A stretch of 64,000 nucleotides of DNA from Chelativorans alearensis (GTDB lineage: Bacteria; Pseudomonadota; Alphaproteobacteria; Rhizobiales; Rhizobiaceae): assembly GCF_010993735.1 (NCBI RefSeq), contig NZ_WQNI01000002.1:1-64000 (forward strand). Direction: 5' to 3'. Within the stretch, counting starts at the first letter, position 1; each line of letters starts with the position of its first letter. A program made the translations under genes and the position numbers. Of this stretch, positions 49,425 to 58,743 are shown piece by piece. Below the pieces are notes generated by a model that was given only the letters and a program-made list of their open reading frames with translations, did not search any database and had not been told where the DNA came from.

Positions 49425-49452
49425 ATATAAGGGGACGAGAGGGGAACACAAC
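49425..49452 (-). promoter_or_regulatory. Candidate sigma-32 promoter of hrcA-ABM-grpE
   Basis: On the minus strand, GTTG (49449-49452), a 17-base spacer and CTTATAT (49425-49431) match the RpoH consensus CTTG-N17/18-CYTATNT except at the first base. It lies about 25 bases upstream of the hrcA start, with the same -10 as the dnaK promoter. Confidence 0.45.
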
Positions 49453-49557
49453 TCCTCTTGACGAGGCATCGGCACGGTTTTCCTTTGCGTCCGCCGGCCT
49501 CAAAAGCTACAAGCCGCGCACGATCTGAACCCACCCAACAGCCAGAGGCGCGACACC

Positions 49558-50274
49558 ATGCGACCATCGAAACGGCAATCGGACGAAATGCGCGCCATCA
49601 GCTTCGAGCGCGGCATCTCCAAGCACGCCGAAGGCTCGTGCCTCGTCAAGTTTGGCGACACGCAAGTTCTGTGCACGGCAAGCCTGGAGGAGAAGGTGCC
49701 GTCCTGGCTGCGCAACTCCGGCAAGGGCTGGGTGACGGCCGAATACGGCATGCTGCCACGCTCGACGGGTGACCGCATGCGTCGCGAGGCGTCCTCCGGC
49801 AAGCAGGGCGGACGCACCCTGGAGATCCAGCGCCTCATCGGCCGCAGCCTGCGCTCGGTGGTCGACCTGAAGGCACTGGGCGAGATGCAGATCACGGTGG
49901 ACTGCGACGTGCTGCAGGCCGATGGCGGCACGCGCACGGCGGCGATCACCGGCGGCTTCGTGGCGCTGCACGACTGCCTGTCCTGGATGCAGGCGCGGCA
50001 CATGATCTCCGTCGAGCGGGTGCTGAAGGACCACGTGGCCGCCATCTCCTGCGGCATCTACGAAGACACGCCGGTGCTCGACCTCGACTACGCCGAAGAT
50101 TCGGCGGCGGCGACGGATGCCAATTTCGTCATGACTGGCAAGGGCGGCATCGTTGAGATCCAGGGCACGGCGGAGGGCGAGCCCTTTTCCGAAGAGCAGT
50201 TCCAGGCGCTGCTGGCGCTCGCCAAGACGGGTATCTCGCGGCTGGTGGAACTGCAGAAGATGGCGGTTTCCTGA
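49558..50274 (+). CDS. rph: Ribonuclease PH
   Basis: This is a 238-residue phosphorolytic 3'-5' exoribonuclease that trims tRNA 3' ends. Motifs include [68 protein letters not shown] and [19 protein letters not shown]. It is transcribed divergently from hrcA and opens a plus-strand run rph-VOC-rdgB-hemW. Confidence 0.97.
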   Translation: MRPSKRQSDEMRAISFERGISKHAEGSCLVKFGDTQVLCTASLEEKVPSWLRNSGKGWVTAEYGMLPRSTGDRMRREASSGKQGGRTLEIQRLIGRSLRSVVDLKALGEMQITVDCDVLQADGGTRTAAITGGFVALHDCLSWMQARHMISVERVLKDHVAAISCGIYEDTPVLDLDYAEDSAAATDANFVMTGKGGIVEIQGTAEGEPFSEEQFQALLALAKTGISRLVELQKMAVS

Positions 50275-50285
50275 GGGCATTTGGC

Positions 50286-50699
50286 ATGCAACCGGCGGCC
50301 ATACTCGAAGCGGCGCTCTATGTGAGCGATCTCAGGGAGGCCGAGCGCTTCTACGGCGAAGTGCTGGGCCTGGAGCGCATCGCCAAGGCGGAAGGCCGCC
50401 ACGTCTTCTTCCGTTGCGGCAACGCCGTGGTGCTTCTGTTCAATCCCGACGCGACCGAGGTGCCGCCGGCGCCTGGCGCACGGCTGCCCGTGCCGCCGCA
50501 CGGCGCGCGCGGCGAAGGGCATCTCTGCTTCGCCGCCGGCGCCGAGGAGATCGAGGCGTGGAGGGAGCGCCTCGAGGCGGCGGGCATCGCCGTCGAGGCG
50601 GATTTCGAGTGGCCGAACGGAGGACGGTCGATCTATTTTCGTGATCCGTTCGGCAATTCGCTCGAATTCGCCGAACCGCGCATCTGGGGGCTTTCTTGA
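50286..50699 (+). CDS. VOC/glyoxalase-fold protein
   Basis: This is a 137-residue vicinal-oxygen-chelate protein: [46 protein letters not shown] and [19 protein letters not shown]. Two beta-alpha-beta modules and likely metal ligands (His/Glu) are visible. The substrate is unknown. It lies between rph and rdgB, overlapping the latter by four bases. Confidence 0.88.
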   Translation: MQPAAILEAALYVSDLREAERFYGEVLGLERIAKAEGRHVFFRCGNAVVLLFNPDATEVPPAPGARLPVPPHGARGEGHLCFAAGAEEIEAWRERLEAAGIAVEADFEWPNGGRSIYFRDPFGNSLEFAEPRIWGLS

Positions 50700-51343
50700 G
50701 AGACATCGAAGACAGGCAGTTCGTCCTCGCCAGCCACAACAAGGGAAAGCTGAACGAGTTCGCCGGCCTCCTGGAGCCGTTCGGCTACCATGTGCGCTCG
50801 GCTGCCGAGCTCGGCCTGCCGGAACCCGAGGAGACAGGCACGGCCTTCGAGGAGAACGCCTATATCAAGGCCCATGCGGCCGCCAGGGCCACCGGCCTAC
50901 CCGCCCTTTCCGACGATTCGGGCATGTGCGCCGACGCACTCGGCGGGGCGCCCGGCGTCTACACCGCCGACTGGGCAACCCTGCCGGACGGCGGCCGCGA
51001 CTTCCGCGTCGCCATGGACAAGGTGGAGAAGCTCCTGCGCGAGAAGGGCGCCATGACGCCCCAGGAGCGCCGCGCGCGCTTCGTCGCCGTGCTGTGCCTG
51101 TGTTTCCCCGACGGCGAAGCGGAATACTATCGCGGCGAGGTGGAAGGCCATCTGGTGTGGCCGCCGCGTGGTGACCTTGGCTTCGGCTACGACCCCGTTT
51201 TCCAGCCGGACGGCTTCGCCACCACCTTCGGCGAGATGACGGCGCAGGAGAAGCACGGCTGGAAGCCCGGCAAAGCGCACGCGCTGTCGCACCGGGCGCG
51301 CGCCTTCCAGAAGTTCGCGCAAGCGCGTCTAGGTGTCTCATGA
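50696..51343 (+). CDS. rdgB: XTP/dITP pyrophosphatase
   Basis: This is a 215-residue HAM1/RdgB nucleoside triphosphatase that removes inosine and xanthosine triphosphates. It has [65 protein letters not shown] and [19 protein letters not shown]. It starts with TTG overlapping the VOC stop (TTGA) and ends overlapping hemW by an ATGA. Confidence 0.96.
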   Translation: MRDIEDRQFVLASHNKGKLNEFAGLLEPFGYHVRSAAELGLPEPEETGTAFEENAYIKAHAAARATGLPALSDDSGMCADALGGAPGVYTADWATLPDGGRDFRVAMDKVEKLLREKGAMTPQERRARFVAVLCLCFPDGEAEYYRGEVEGHLVWPPRGDLGFGYDPVFQPDGFATTFGEMTAQEKHGWKPGKAHALSHRARAFQKFAQARLGVS

Positions 51344-52491
51344 ACGAAGGTCCGAGCTTCGGGGTCTATGTGCATTGGCCCTTCTGCGCGGCCAAGTGCC
51401 CCTATTGCGACTTCAACAGCCATGTGCGGCACCGGCCGGTGGACCAGGAGCGCTTCGCCGCCGCGTTTGCGCGCGAGCTTGCGACGATGCGCCAGCGCAC
51501 CGGCCCCCGCACGGTCTCCAGCATCTTCCTGGGCGGCGGCACCCCCTCGCTGATGGAGCCGAAGACGGTGGGCGCCATCCTCGACAGGATCGCGGCGGAA
51601 TGGACCGTGCCGCCCGATGTCGAGATCACGCTTGAGGCCAACCCCTCCTCCGTGGAAGCGGAGCGCTTCCGCGGCTACCGCGCGGCGGGCGTCAACCGCG
51701 TCTCCCTCGGCGTGCAGGCGCTGAACGACAAGGACCTGCGCTTCCTCGGACGCCTGCACACGGTGGATGACGCGCTCCGGGCCATCCGGCTCGCGCGCGA
51801 GACATTCCCGCGCCTTTCCTTCGACCTGATCTACGCCCGGCCGGGGCAGACGGTGGAAGCGTGGACGGCGGAGCTCGAACAGGCCATCGGCCACGCTGCC
51901 GACCACCTGTCGCTCTACCAGCTCACCATCGAGGAAGGCACGCCGTTCTTCGCCCTGCACAAGGCAGGCAAGCTTCCCGTGCCCGATGCGGATCTGGCAG
52001 CCGACCTATACGAGGCGACGCAGGAGGTGACGGTGGCGCGGGGCCTGCCGGCCTATGAGATATCCAACCACGCCAAGCCGGGCGCTGAAAGCCGTCACAA
52101 CCTCATCTACTGGCGCTACGGCGAATATGTCGGCGCGGGGCCGGGCGCCCACGGACGCTTCATCGAGGAGGGGCGGCGTGTCGTCACCTTCACAGAGAAG
52201 GTGCCGGAGACCTGGCTTGATCTCGTGGAGGCGAAGGGGACGGGTGTCTGCGGCGGCGAAATGCTGACGCGTGAGGAAGAAGCGGACGAGTTCCTGCTGA
52301 TGGGGCTGCGGCTCGCGGAGGGCATCGATCTTCTGCGCTACGAACAGCTTTCAGGCCATGCATTGGCGCCGGAGAGGGTGACGATCCTGCGCGAGGAAGG
52401 CTTGGTGACGCCTCTCGGCAATTCCCGCCTGCGCGCCACGCCGGCCGGCATGGTGGTGCTCGACGCGCTGGTGGCCGATCTGGCCCGTTAA
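51340..52491 (+). CDS. hemW: Radical SAM haem chaperone HemW
   Basis: This is a 383-residue radical-SAM protein of the HemW (coproporphyrinogen oxidase-like) group. The cluster motif [17 protein letters not shown] has the CxxxCxxC spacing. [12 protein letters not shown] and [19 protein letters not shown] follow, then the C-terminal HemN_C-like region. HemW inserts haem into respiratory proteins; it lacks the extra cysteine of true HemN (CxxxCxxCxC). Confidence 0.94.
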   Translation: MNEGPSFGVYVHWPFCAAKCPYCDFNSHVRHRPVDQERFAAAFARELATMRQRTGPRTVSSIFLGGGTPSLMEPKTVGAILDRIAAEWTVPPDVEITLEANPSSVEAERFRGYRAAGVNRVSLGVQALNDKDLRFLGRLHTVDDALRAIRLARETFPRLSFDLIYARPGQTVEAWTAELEQAIGHAADHLSLYQLTIEEGTPFFALHKAGKLPVPDADLAADLYEATQEVTVARGLPAYEISNHAKPGAESRHNLIYWRYGEYVGAGPGAHGRFIEEGRRVVTFTEKVPETWLDLVEAKGTGVCGGEMLTREEEADEFLLMGLRLAEGIDLLRYEQLSGHALAPERVTILREEGLVTPLGNSRLRATPAGMVVLDALVADLAR

Positions 52492-52513
52492 GGGCGCACG
52501 GCGCCGTAGTCTC

Positions 52514-52978
52514 TCAAGCCGCGTTGGAAGCCGGTGCCTCGGCGAGAAACGTGTGGATGGCGGCGGCGTCCTTTGTGCCACGGATTTTTGCGGTTATTTC
52601 AGCGTCGCGCAGGACGCGCGCAATCCGCGACAGCGCCTTCAGGTGGTCGGCGCCGGCCCCTTCCGGCGCCAGAAGCAGGAACACCAGGTCCACCGGCATG
52701 TCGTCCAGCGCGTCGAAATCCACCGGCGTTTCCAGCCTGGCGAACACGCCGGTGATTTCCTTGATGCCCGGCAGCTTGCCGTGCGGGATGGCGATACCGT
52801 TGCCCACGCCGGTGGAGCCCAGCCGCTCGCGCTGCAGGATCGTGTCGAAGATCTCGCGCTCCGAAAGACCGGTCACCGCGGCCGCCTTTTCGGCCAGGAG
52901 CTGCAAGACCTGCTTCTTGGAGTTCGCCTTCAAGGCCGGCATGACCGCCGAAACCTCGATCAGATCGCTGAGATCCAT
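52514..52978 (-). CDS. ptsN: PTS IIA-like nitrogen regulatory protein PtsN
   Basis: This is a 154-residue EIIA-Ntr. The phosphorylated His66 lies in GVGNGIAIPHGKLPGI. VDLVFLLLAPEGAGADHLKALSRIARVLRD is also typical. It receives phosphate from the PtsP-HPr relay and influences K+ transport, nitrogen and PHB metabolism. It is downstream of hpf, as in the conserved rpoN-hpf-ptsN order, but rpoN is displaced here. The ATG at 52978 matches the family start MDLSDL. Confidence 0.96.
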   Translation of the reverse strand: MDLSDLIEVSAVMPALKANSKKQVLQLLAEKAAAVTGLSEREIFDTILQRERLGSTGVGNGIAIPHGKLPGIKEITGVFARLETPVDFDALDDMPVDLVFLLLAPEGAGADHLKALSRIARVLRDAEITAKIRGTKDAAAIHTFLAEAPASNAA

Positions 52979-53031
52979 TTTTCGCATCCTCTGCTTGGCT
53001 CGCGCGCCTCGGCCGATGGCCGTCGGAATGG

Positions 53032-53610
53032 CTAAGCGCTCGAGACCGCCGAAGGGTCGATCCAGCCGATATTGCCGTCCGCCCGGCGATAGACGATGTT
53101 CACCTCGTTGCTTCCCGCATTGCGGAAAACGAAGACCGGGCTGTCCTTCATATCGAGCTCGATGACGGCCGAAGCGACGGTCATGGATTTAAGCGGCAGC
53201 CGAGATTCGGCAACCACCGTGGGCGCATAGTCCTCGGGCAGTTCGTCCTCGTCCTCGCCGACCGCTGCCACCACTCGGTAGGTCATGTCGGCCATGCCAT
53301 CGCCGCTCTGGGCGGCACTGTAGGACTTTAGCTTGCGCTTATAGCGGCGCAGCCGTTTTTCGATGCGCTCGGCCGCGCCGTCGAACGCCAGTTGCGGATC
53401 CTTCGCCTCGCCCGTGGCTTGCAGCACAGTGCCGGTGTCGAGGTGGACGGTGCAGTCGGCCGAGAAGCCGGCACCCGATTTCTCGATGGTCACGCGGCCC
53501 GAGAAACCGCCGTCGAAATATTTGTCCACCGCCTCGCCAATCCGCTCTTCAATGCGGCTGTGAAAGGCGTCGCCAATGTCCATGTTTTTGCCGGAAATGC
53601 GGAGGCTCAT
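53032..53610 (-). CDS. hpf: Ribosome hibernation promoting factor, long form
   Basis: This is a 192-residue long HPF. The N-terminal S30AE domain (SLRISGKNMDIGDAFHSRIEERIGEAVDKYFDGGFSG) binds the 30S subunit. The C-terminal dimerization domain (VVAESRLPLKSMTVASAVIELDMKDSPVFVFRNAGSNEVNIVYRRADGNIGWIDP) promotes 100S dimers. A 50-base gap leads to ptsN. The 224 bases upstream hold no gene. Confidence 0.95.
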   Translation of the reverse strand: MSLRISGKNMDIGDAFHSRIEERIGEAVDKYFDGGFSGRVTIEKSGAGFSADCTVHLDTGTVLQATGEAKDPQLAFDGAAERIEKRLRRYKRKLKSYSAAQSGDGMADMTYRVVAAVGEDEDELPEDYAPTVVAESRLPLKSMTVASAVIELDMKDSPVFVFRNAGSNEVNIVYRRADGNIGWIDPSAVSSA

Positions 53611-53834
53611 GTGAGAAGGGACCTTCCCCTGGTCAGAATTCCAACGATCGAGAGTTTATACCTGTGGACCGCGCATACAAGGTTTCGCGACCGTAAAGTG
53701 TAATCCACCCGGTCGCGCCCGTCTTTTCAGCCGCCCGAGGGGAGGAACTCGCATCCACCGCCCCGCCATCTCATGCGGGCGGGCTTCTAGTGGCTTAGCC
53801 GGACCTTGTCAATCGACGGGCGCGCCGGTGCGTC

Positions 53835-54506
53835 TCAGGCACTGAGCGGCCAGGACAGCCTGCCGTCGGCTTCCGCGATCTCCGCGACCACCCGCGCGAC
53901 ACTCGGTCGCTGATAAACGCGCCGGTACCAGGCCGCAAGCGGGGGAAAATCGTCGAGGCGCGGCCCGTCCATCCGCACCGCGTAATGCACTGTCGTGAAC
54001 ATGCCGATATCCGCCGCGGTAAAGGCGCCGCAGAAATAATCCTTCCCGCAAAGCTGCTCCGCCAGCCGCTCGTAGTGGCCGAGGATACCCTTCTCGCCCC
54101 GCTGCCCCTCCTCCTGCCGCGCCTTCTGGCGCTCCTCGTCTGCCAGCGGCGGTTCCGTCCGGTAGAGCAGCCGCCGCACGTCGACAAACAGGATCTCGTC
54201 GGCGTCCAGCTCGACCAGCCGGCAGCGCGCCTTTCCCTTCGGCTCAGCGGGATAAAGCGGCGGCTCGGGATAGGCCTCCTCGAGATATTCGAGAATGACG
54301 GTCGAATCGAAGATCGTCAGATCCCCATCGACAAGCACCGGCACCTGCCCCTTGGGATTGGCGGCGACGACGTCGGGATGCTTCGGCCGATAACCTTCCG
54401 TCTGCGTGAACGCCACCTCGACCCGCTCGAAATCGATAGCCTTCTCATAAAGCGCGATCTCGACCTTGCGCGCAAAGAGGCTGAGGGGCCCCGAATAAAG
54501 CCGCAT
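53835..54506 (-). CDS. Glutathione S-transferase-family protein
   Basis: This is a 223-residue GST. The thioredoxin-like N-domain has MRLYSGPLSLFARKVEIALYEKAIDFE, the GSH-binding NPKGQVPVLVDGD and FDSTVILEYLEE. An all-helical C-domain follows, with FTAADIGMFTTVHYAVRM. The serine in PLSLFARK is the probable catalytic residue. The start at 54506 follows GGGAGGAACG. It is the first of three genes between hpf and rpoN that break the usual cluster. Confidence 0.92.
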   Translation of the reverse strand: MRLYSGPLSLFARKVEIALYEKAIDFERVEVAFTQTEGYRPKHPDVVAANPKGQVPVLVDGDLTIFDSTVILEYLEEAYPEPPLYPAEPKGKARCRLVELDADEILFVDVRRLLYRTEPPLADEERQKARQEEGQRGEKGILGHYERLAEQLCGKDYFCGAFTAADIGMFTTVHYAVRMDGPRLDDFPPLAAWYRRVYQRPSVARVVAEIAEADGRLSWPLSA

Positions 54507-54540
54507 ACGTTCCTCCCAAGACAACTGCCACGACAGGAAC

Positions 54541-54546
54541 ATTATA
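54541..54546 (-). promoter_or_regulatory. Candidate -10 element of the GST gene
   Basis: A perfect TATAAT on the minus strand lies about 35 bases upstream of the GST start codon. The best -35 (TTGCCC) is 15 bases away, shorter than ideal. Two direct GAACATT repeats overlap this element. Confidence 0.4.
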
Positions 54547-54644
54547 AGAACATTCGACACGGGGCAACGCGTATTTGGCCAAGCCCCAACGTCTGCTACT
54601 GTGAAACAGTGCTCACCTGGCCGCGCTCAACGGGAGGAAGGGTA

Positions 54645-55175
54645 GTGAAACGCAAATGGCGTCGGCTGGATGAGCCCGGCTTGGAAGCTTTTCATATCGC
54701 GCCCGACGCGGACGGCTTTCGCGCCGTCTCGACAGTTGTGCACGCAGGCGGCGCGGCATTCGGTTTGTCTTACGTCTGGCTGCTCGATGCGAGCTGGCGC
54801 ACACGCCGGCTCGATCTGCGCCTTTCCAGCCCGACGCCGCGGGAGATGACGATCCGGCGTTCTCCCGGTGGCTGGTCGGTCAACGGGCAGGCCCGGCCCG
54901 ATCTGGCGGCCTGCGATGAGATCGACCTGTCGGCGACGCCATTCTGCAATACGCTGGCAATGCGTTTGCTTCAGGGCCCGGGGGAGTTGACCGCATTATA
55001 CGTCGATCTCCCTTCGCTGCAGTTGTCACCCTCCCGTCAGCGTTACGCAACGCTCGGCGGGAACCGGTGGCGATATATCGACCTTGGAGTCGCCAAAGGG
55101 TTCGAGGCCGATATGAGGGTCGATGAAGATGGCCTCATCGTCGACTATGAGGGCCTGTTCGAGACAATCGACTAG
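54645..55175 (+). CDS. DUF1089 putative glycolipid-binding protein
   Basis: This is a 176-residue protein: KRKWRRLDEPGLEAFHIAPDADGFRAVSTVV, YVWLLDASWRTRRLDLRL, GWSVNGQARPDLAACDEIDLSATPFCNTLAMRLL and RYIDLGVAKGFEADMRVDEDGLIVDYEGLF. This is the DUF1089 (putative glycolipid-binding, PF06475) family, a beta-rich fold of unknown role. The GTG at 54645 was chosen because GGAGGAAGG lies just upstream. It is divergent from the GST gene. Confidence 0.85.
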   Translation: MKRKWRRLDEPGLEAFHIAPDADGFRAVSTVVHAGGAAFGLSYVWLLDASWRTRRLDLRLSSPTPREMTIRRSPGGWSVNGQARPDLAACDEIDLSATPFCNTLAMRLLQGPGELTALYVDLPSLQLSPSRQRYATLGGNRWRYIDLGVAKGFEADMRVDEDGLIVDYEGLFETID

Positions 55176-55441
55176 AACCTGGGAAGCGAGCAAGGAAGAG
55201 GTGCAGCGATCCACCTCCGCAAGACGGCGGAAACGGCCGCAATAAGGCTCACATCACTCTCAGATCCTCGTAAGACACCATCACATGCTCCCTGAACGCG
55301 TGCGATTCCCGTCTGGCAAGGTTTGAGCTATCATCCGATTCGGGCGCGGCCCACGCCTCCCCCCTCCGCTTGGGAAAGTATAAATCATACGGGGCTGCCT
55401 TATCATCGAACCGACTGTTCGAGCACCAAGCATAAGGAGGG

Positions 55442-55468
55442 ATTGCGAAGATTGCTCGCAATAGGAGG
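55442..55468 (+). promoter_or_regulatory. Hairpin abutting the ribosome-binding site of the DnaB-like gene
   Basis: ATTGCGA at 55442-55448 and TCGCAAT at 55455-55461 form a perfect 7-bp stem two bases before the GGAGG at 55464-55468. It could modulate translation. The rest of the 299-base gap (55176-55474) is AT-richer and shows no convincing gene. Confidence 0.45.
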
Positions 55469-55474
55469 TTACCG

Positions 55475-56188
55475 ATGAAGCTGTCTGCGCCAATTTACCA
55501 TTTGAAGCGCAAGGCCAAACTCTTATCCCGCGAAGAAGACATTCCACTCCATGAAGCGCTTAATCGTATAGCCCTCCAGGAGGGCTACAACGATTGGAGT
55601 CTCCTTGCGGCGAAACTGTCTGCGTTGAAGCCCGCTGGCAAGTTGTTCGCTCGATTGAAGCCTGGTGACATGGTGCTAGTGGGTGCGCGCCCGGGCCAAG
55701 GTAAGACTCTGATGAGCCTCGAACTCGCCGTGGAAACTATGAAATCCGGCAATCGGGCCGTGTTCTTCACGCTGGAGTACACAGAAAAGGACGTTCTGGA
55801 TCGTTTCCGCGCAATTGGGGCGGCGTACGCGCAATTCGACGGACTGTTCGAATTCGACTGCTCCGACGCGATAAGTGCCGATTACATCATGAAGACGTTG
55901 GCATCAGCGCCTCGCGGAACCATGGTGATCGTAGATTATCTGCAGTTGCTCGATCAGAAACGTGAAAATCCCGAATTGGCGGTGCAGGTTCGCTCACTGA
56001 AGTCGTTCGCTCGGGATCGCGGACTGATCCTCATCATTATCTCTCAGATTCATCGATCATACGATGCGTCGGGGAAGCCGTGTCCTGGCATTCGGGATGT
56101 CCGGCTACCGAACCCGCTGGATTTGCACCTGTTTAACAAGACATGCTTCTTGAACAAAGGTGAAGTCCAGTTCCAGGCAACGAGATAG
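55475..56188 (+). CDS. Solitary DnaB-like (RecA-fold) ATPase of unknown role
   Basis: This is a 237-residue protein. Residues 1-55 form a small helical domain (PIYHLKRKAKLLSREEDIPLHEALNRIALQEGYNDWSLLAAKL). Residues about 60-230 resemble the DnaB helicase C-terminal domain: Walker A GARPGQGKT, AVFFTLEYTEKDVLDRF, Walker B MVIVDYLQLLDQ and IIISQIHRSYD. The DnaG-interacting N-domain and linker of true DnaB are missing. Relatives are often labelled just DNA helicase. GC content and codon use differ visibly from the neighbours, suggesting transfer. It lies between hpf and rpoN, on the opposite strand. Confidence 0.85.
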   Translation: MKLSAPIYHLKRKAKLLSREEDIPLHEALNRIALQEGYNDWSLLAAKLSALKPAGKLFARLKPGDMVLVGARPGQGKTLMSLELAVETMKSGNRAVFFTLEYTEKDVLDRFRAIGAAYAQFDGLFEFDCSDAISADYIMKTLASAPRGTMVIVDYLQLLDQKRENPELAVQVRSLKSFARDRGLILIIISQIHRSYDASGKPCPGIRDVRLPNPLDLHLFNKTCFLNKGEVQFQATR

Positions 56189-56298
56189 AGAGGCCATCAG
56201 ATCCCGCTCCTGTCGTATGCTATCGCCCACGACAGGAGCTGGAACGTCTCCCCATCCAAAGCCGAAGCTCGGACAAGACACCGTCCCGCGTTCGCCCC

Positions 56299-57771
56299 TC
56301 ACGCTCCTACCCCCGCCAGCGCCTTCTTCTCCCGCCGTCGCTGCACCGATGAGGGGATGTTCATTCCCTCCCGATATTTCGCCACGGTCCTGCGCGCCAC
56401 GTCGATGCCGTCCTCGCGCAGGATATCCATGATGGCGTCGTCGGAGAGCACGTTTTTCGCGTCTTCCGCCTCCACCAGCCGGCGGATGCGCTCGCGCACG
56501 GCTTCGGCCGAATGCGCCTCGCCGCCGTCGGCGGCGGCAAGCGCGGCGGTGAAGAAATAGCGCAGTTCGAAGAGGCCGCGCGGCGTCATCATGTATTTGT
56601 TGGCGGCCACGCGGCTCACCGTCGATTCGTGCATGCCGATCGCCTCGGCCACGTCGCGCAGCTTCAAGGGCCGCAGGTGCCGCACCCCGTGCAACAGGAA
56701 GGCGTCCTGCTGGCGCACGATCTCGCTTGCCACCTTGAGGATGGTCCTGGCCCGCTGGTCGAGGCTACGCGCCAGCCAGTTGGCGCTTTGCAGGCAGTCG
56801 GTGAGGAAGGCCTTGTCCTCCTTCCCGGCGCGCGCCGAGACGGTGGCGAAATAGGTCTGGTCGACCAGCACTCGCGGCAGCGCTTCCTGGTTCAGCTCCA
56901 CCGCCCAGCCGCCGTCAGCCGCCGACCGCACGGTCACGTCCGGCACCACCGGGTCCGCCGCGGCCGTCGAAAAAGCGGTGCCCGGCTTCGGGTCGAGCGC
57001 GCGGATTTCTCCGAGCATTTCTATAAGGTCCTCCTCGTCCACCCGGCACAGCCGCTTGAGCGCCTGGAAGTCGCGCTTGGCGAGCAGATCGAGATTGGCG
57101 AGCAGGCCCTCCATCGCCGGGTCCAGCCGATCGCGCGCCTTGAGTTGCAGCGCCAGGCACTCGGCAAGGCTGCGGGCGAACAAGCCCGCGGGATCGAATG
57201 TCTGGCAGGTCGAAAGCACACGCTCCAGAAGCGCAAGCTCGGCGCCGGTGCGCACGGCGATCTCTTCCATATCCGCGGTCAGATAGCCCGCCTCGTCCAG
57301 CCCCTCGGCCAGTTCCAGCGCCAGGAGCCGCTCCGCCGGCGCCTCGAAGCAGAAGGCGATCTGCTCGCGCACATGCGCGCGCAGCGTCACCGGTTCAGCC
57401 GCAATCGCCTCGAGGTTCCAGTCCCCGCCGCCGGTGAGCCCATTGCCGCCGGCAGAGCGCCACTGGGCCGAAAGGTCGGGGCCGATCGACTCGTGCCGGC
57501 CGGGATCGTCGGGAAACAGGTTTTCCAGCGAGCTGTCCAACCGGTCGGCCATGGCTTCGGAGGTGTTCGGCGCGGCCGCTTCCTCCCGCGCCGGCGTCGC
57601 CGGCCCCTCTCCATCCTCGCGCGCAAGCAGTGGGTTGCGCTCGATCTCGCCGGCGATGAACTGCTCCAGCTCGACATGCGTCAATTGCAGCAGCCGGATC
57701 GACTGCAGCAGTTGCGGCGTCATCACCAGCGACTGGCTCTGCCGTAGATTCAAACTGGGCGAAAGGGCCAT
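56299..57771 (-). CDS. rpoN: RNA polymerase sigma-54 factor
   Basis: This is a 490-residue sigma-54. The N-terminal activator-interacting glutamine-rich region is LNLRQSQSLVMTPQLLQSIRLLQL. An acidic linker and the core-binding region follow, then the helix-turn-helix VAEAIGMHESTVSRVAANKYM. The RpoN box ARRTVAKYREGMNIPSS reads -24 promoter DNA. It directs nitrogen-regulated and other enhancer-dependent genes. It follows lptB by 155 bases, the usual order, but hpf and ptsN lie 2.7 kb further on. Confidence 0.98.
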   Translation of the reverse strand: MALSPSLNLRQSQSLVMTPQLLQSIRLLQLTHVELEQFIAGEIERNPLLAREDGEGPATPAREEAAAPNTSEAMADRLDSSLENLFPDDPGRHESIGPDLSAQWRSAGGNGLTGGGDWNLEAIAAEPVTLRAHVREQIAFCFEAPAERLLALELAEGLDEAGYLTADMEEIAVRTGAELALLERVLSTCQTFDPAGLFARSLAECLALQLKARDRLDPAMEGLLANLDLLAKRDFQALKRLCRVDEEDLIEMLGEIRALDPKPGTAFSTAAADPVVPDVTVRSAADGGWAVELNQEALPRVLVDQTYFATVSARAGKEDKAFLTDCLQSANWLARSLDQRARTILKVASEIVRQQDAFLLHGVRHLRPLKLRDVAEAIGMHESTVSRVAANKYMMTPRGLFELRYFFTAALAAADGGEAHSAEAVRERIRRLVEAEDAKNVLSDDAIMDILREDGIDVARRTVAKYREGMNIPSSVQRRREKKALAGVGA

Positions 57772-57926
57772 TTTACTCTGCTTACTCTACCTGCCCCGGC
57801 CTTCCGACAAAATCGCGGGCCCTTCCCGCTGCTCGCGCGATAAAACTGGCCCGGGATTTGCTTGTCAAGAAAAGACGGTGGTGCGCGACGCGGAAAATGC
57901 GCCCATGGCGCCCGATTCCGCAGGGT

Positions 57927-58736
57927 TCAAAAGGTAAAACCCTCGCCAAGGTAGAGCCGCCGCACATCGGCATTGCCGACAATATCCTGCGGTCGCCCGT
58001 GGGTAAGAACCTGGCCGGCGTGGATGATATAAGCCCGGTCGATGAGCCCCAGCGTCTCGCGCACGTTGTGGTCGGTGATGAGCACACCGATGCCGCGTCC
58101 CGTCAGGTGCCGCACGAGCTCCTGGATGTCGGTCACGGCGATGGGATCGATGCCGGCGAAGGGCTCGTCGAGCAGCATGAAATTCGGCTTGCTGGCCAGC
58201 GCCCTGGCAATCTCCAGCCGCCGCCGCTCGCCCCCCGAAAGGGAGACGGAAGGCGCCTTGCGCAGATGGCCGATGCGGAACTCCTCGAGGAGGGCGTCCA
58301 GCGTCTTCTCGCGCTCCTTTCGGCTTTTCTCCACCACTTCCAGGATGGCGCGGATGTTCTTCTCCACCGTCAGCCCACGAAAGATCGAGGCCTCCTGTGG
58401 CAGGTAGCCGATGCCCAGCCTTGCCCGCCGGTACATGGGCATGGAGGTGACGTCGTGACCGTCGATGTGGATAGTCCCCTGGTCGACCGGCACCAGCCCC
58501 GTCACCATATAGAAGCAGGTCGTCTTGCCGGCACCGTTCGGCCCCAGAAGGCCGACGGCCTCGCCGGCGCGCACACCCAGCGACACGCCGCTGACCACTT
58601 GCCGGTTCTTGTAGGCCTTGGTCAGGCCGCGCGCGATCAGCGTCCCCTTGTAGCGCTCCAGGCCGTTGTCCTGATGCTGTTCAACCGAGGGTTCGGCGCT
58701 TCGGCGCTTGGGGCGTTTGGAAGGTGAGGCGGTCAC
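57927..58736 (-). CDS. lptB: LPS export ABC transporter ATPase LptB
   Basis: This is a 269-residue ABC ATPase: Walker A LLGPNGAGKTTCFYMVTGL, Q-loop IGYLPQEASIFRGLTVEKNI, signature SLSGGERRRLEIARAL, and Walker B FMLLDEPFAGIDPIAV. It powers LptFG to extract LPS toward the outer membrane. An N-terminal extension of about 28 charged residues is present. It lies eight bases downstream of lptA. Confidence 0.96.
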   Translation of the reverse strand: MTASPSKRPKRRSAEPSVEQHQDNGLERYKGTLIARGLTKAYKNRQVVSGVSLGVRAGEAVGLLGPNGAGKTTCFYMVTGLVPVDQGTIHIDGHDVTSMPMYRRARLGIGYLPQEASIFRGLTVEKNIRAILEVVEKSRKEREKTLDALLEEFRIGHLRKAPSVSLSGGERRRLEIARALASKPNFMLLDEPFAGIDPIAVTDIQELVRHLTGRGIGVLITDHNVRETLGLIDRAYIIHAGQVLTHGRPQDIVGNADVRRLYLGEGFTF

Positions 58737-58743
58737 GAAATAC

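Noticed and set aside
49402-49557. CIRCE operator near hrcA
   Set aside because: No TTAGCACTC-N9-GAGTGCTAA-like sequence is present in this gap or before dnaK.
55249-55547. Small overlapping minus-strand open frames in the gap before the DnaB-like gene
   Set aside because: They have no ribosome-binding site, no motif, mutually overlapping frames, and partly run into the plus-strand gene.
55176-56298. A new phage, plasmid or defence island around the DnaB-like gene
   Set aside because: Only one gene of unusual composition is present, with no integrase, toxin, nuclease or att-like repeat nearby, so a system cannot be claimed.
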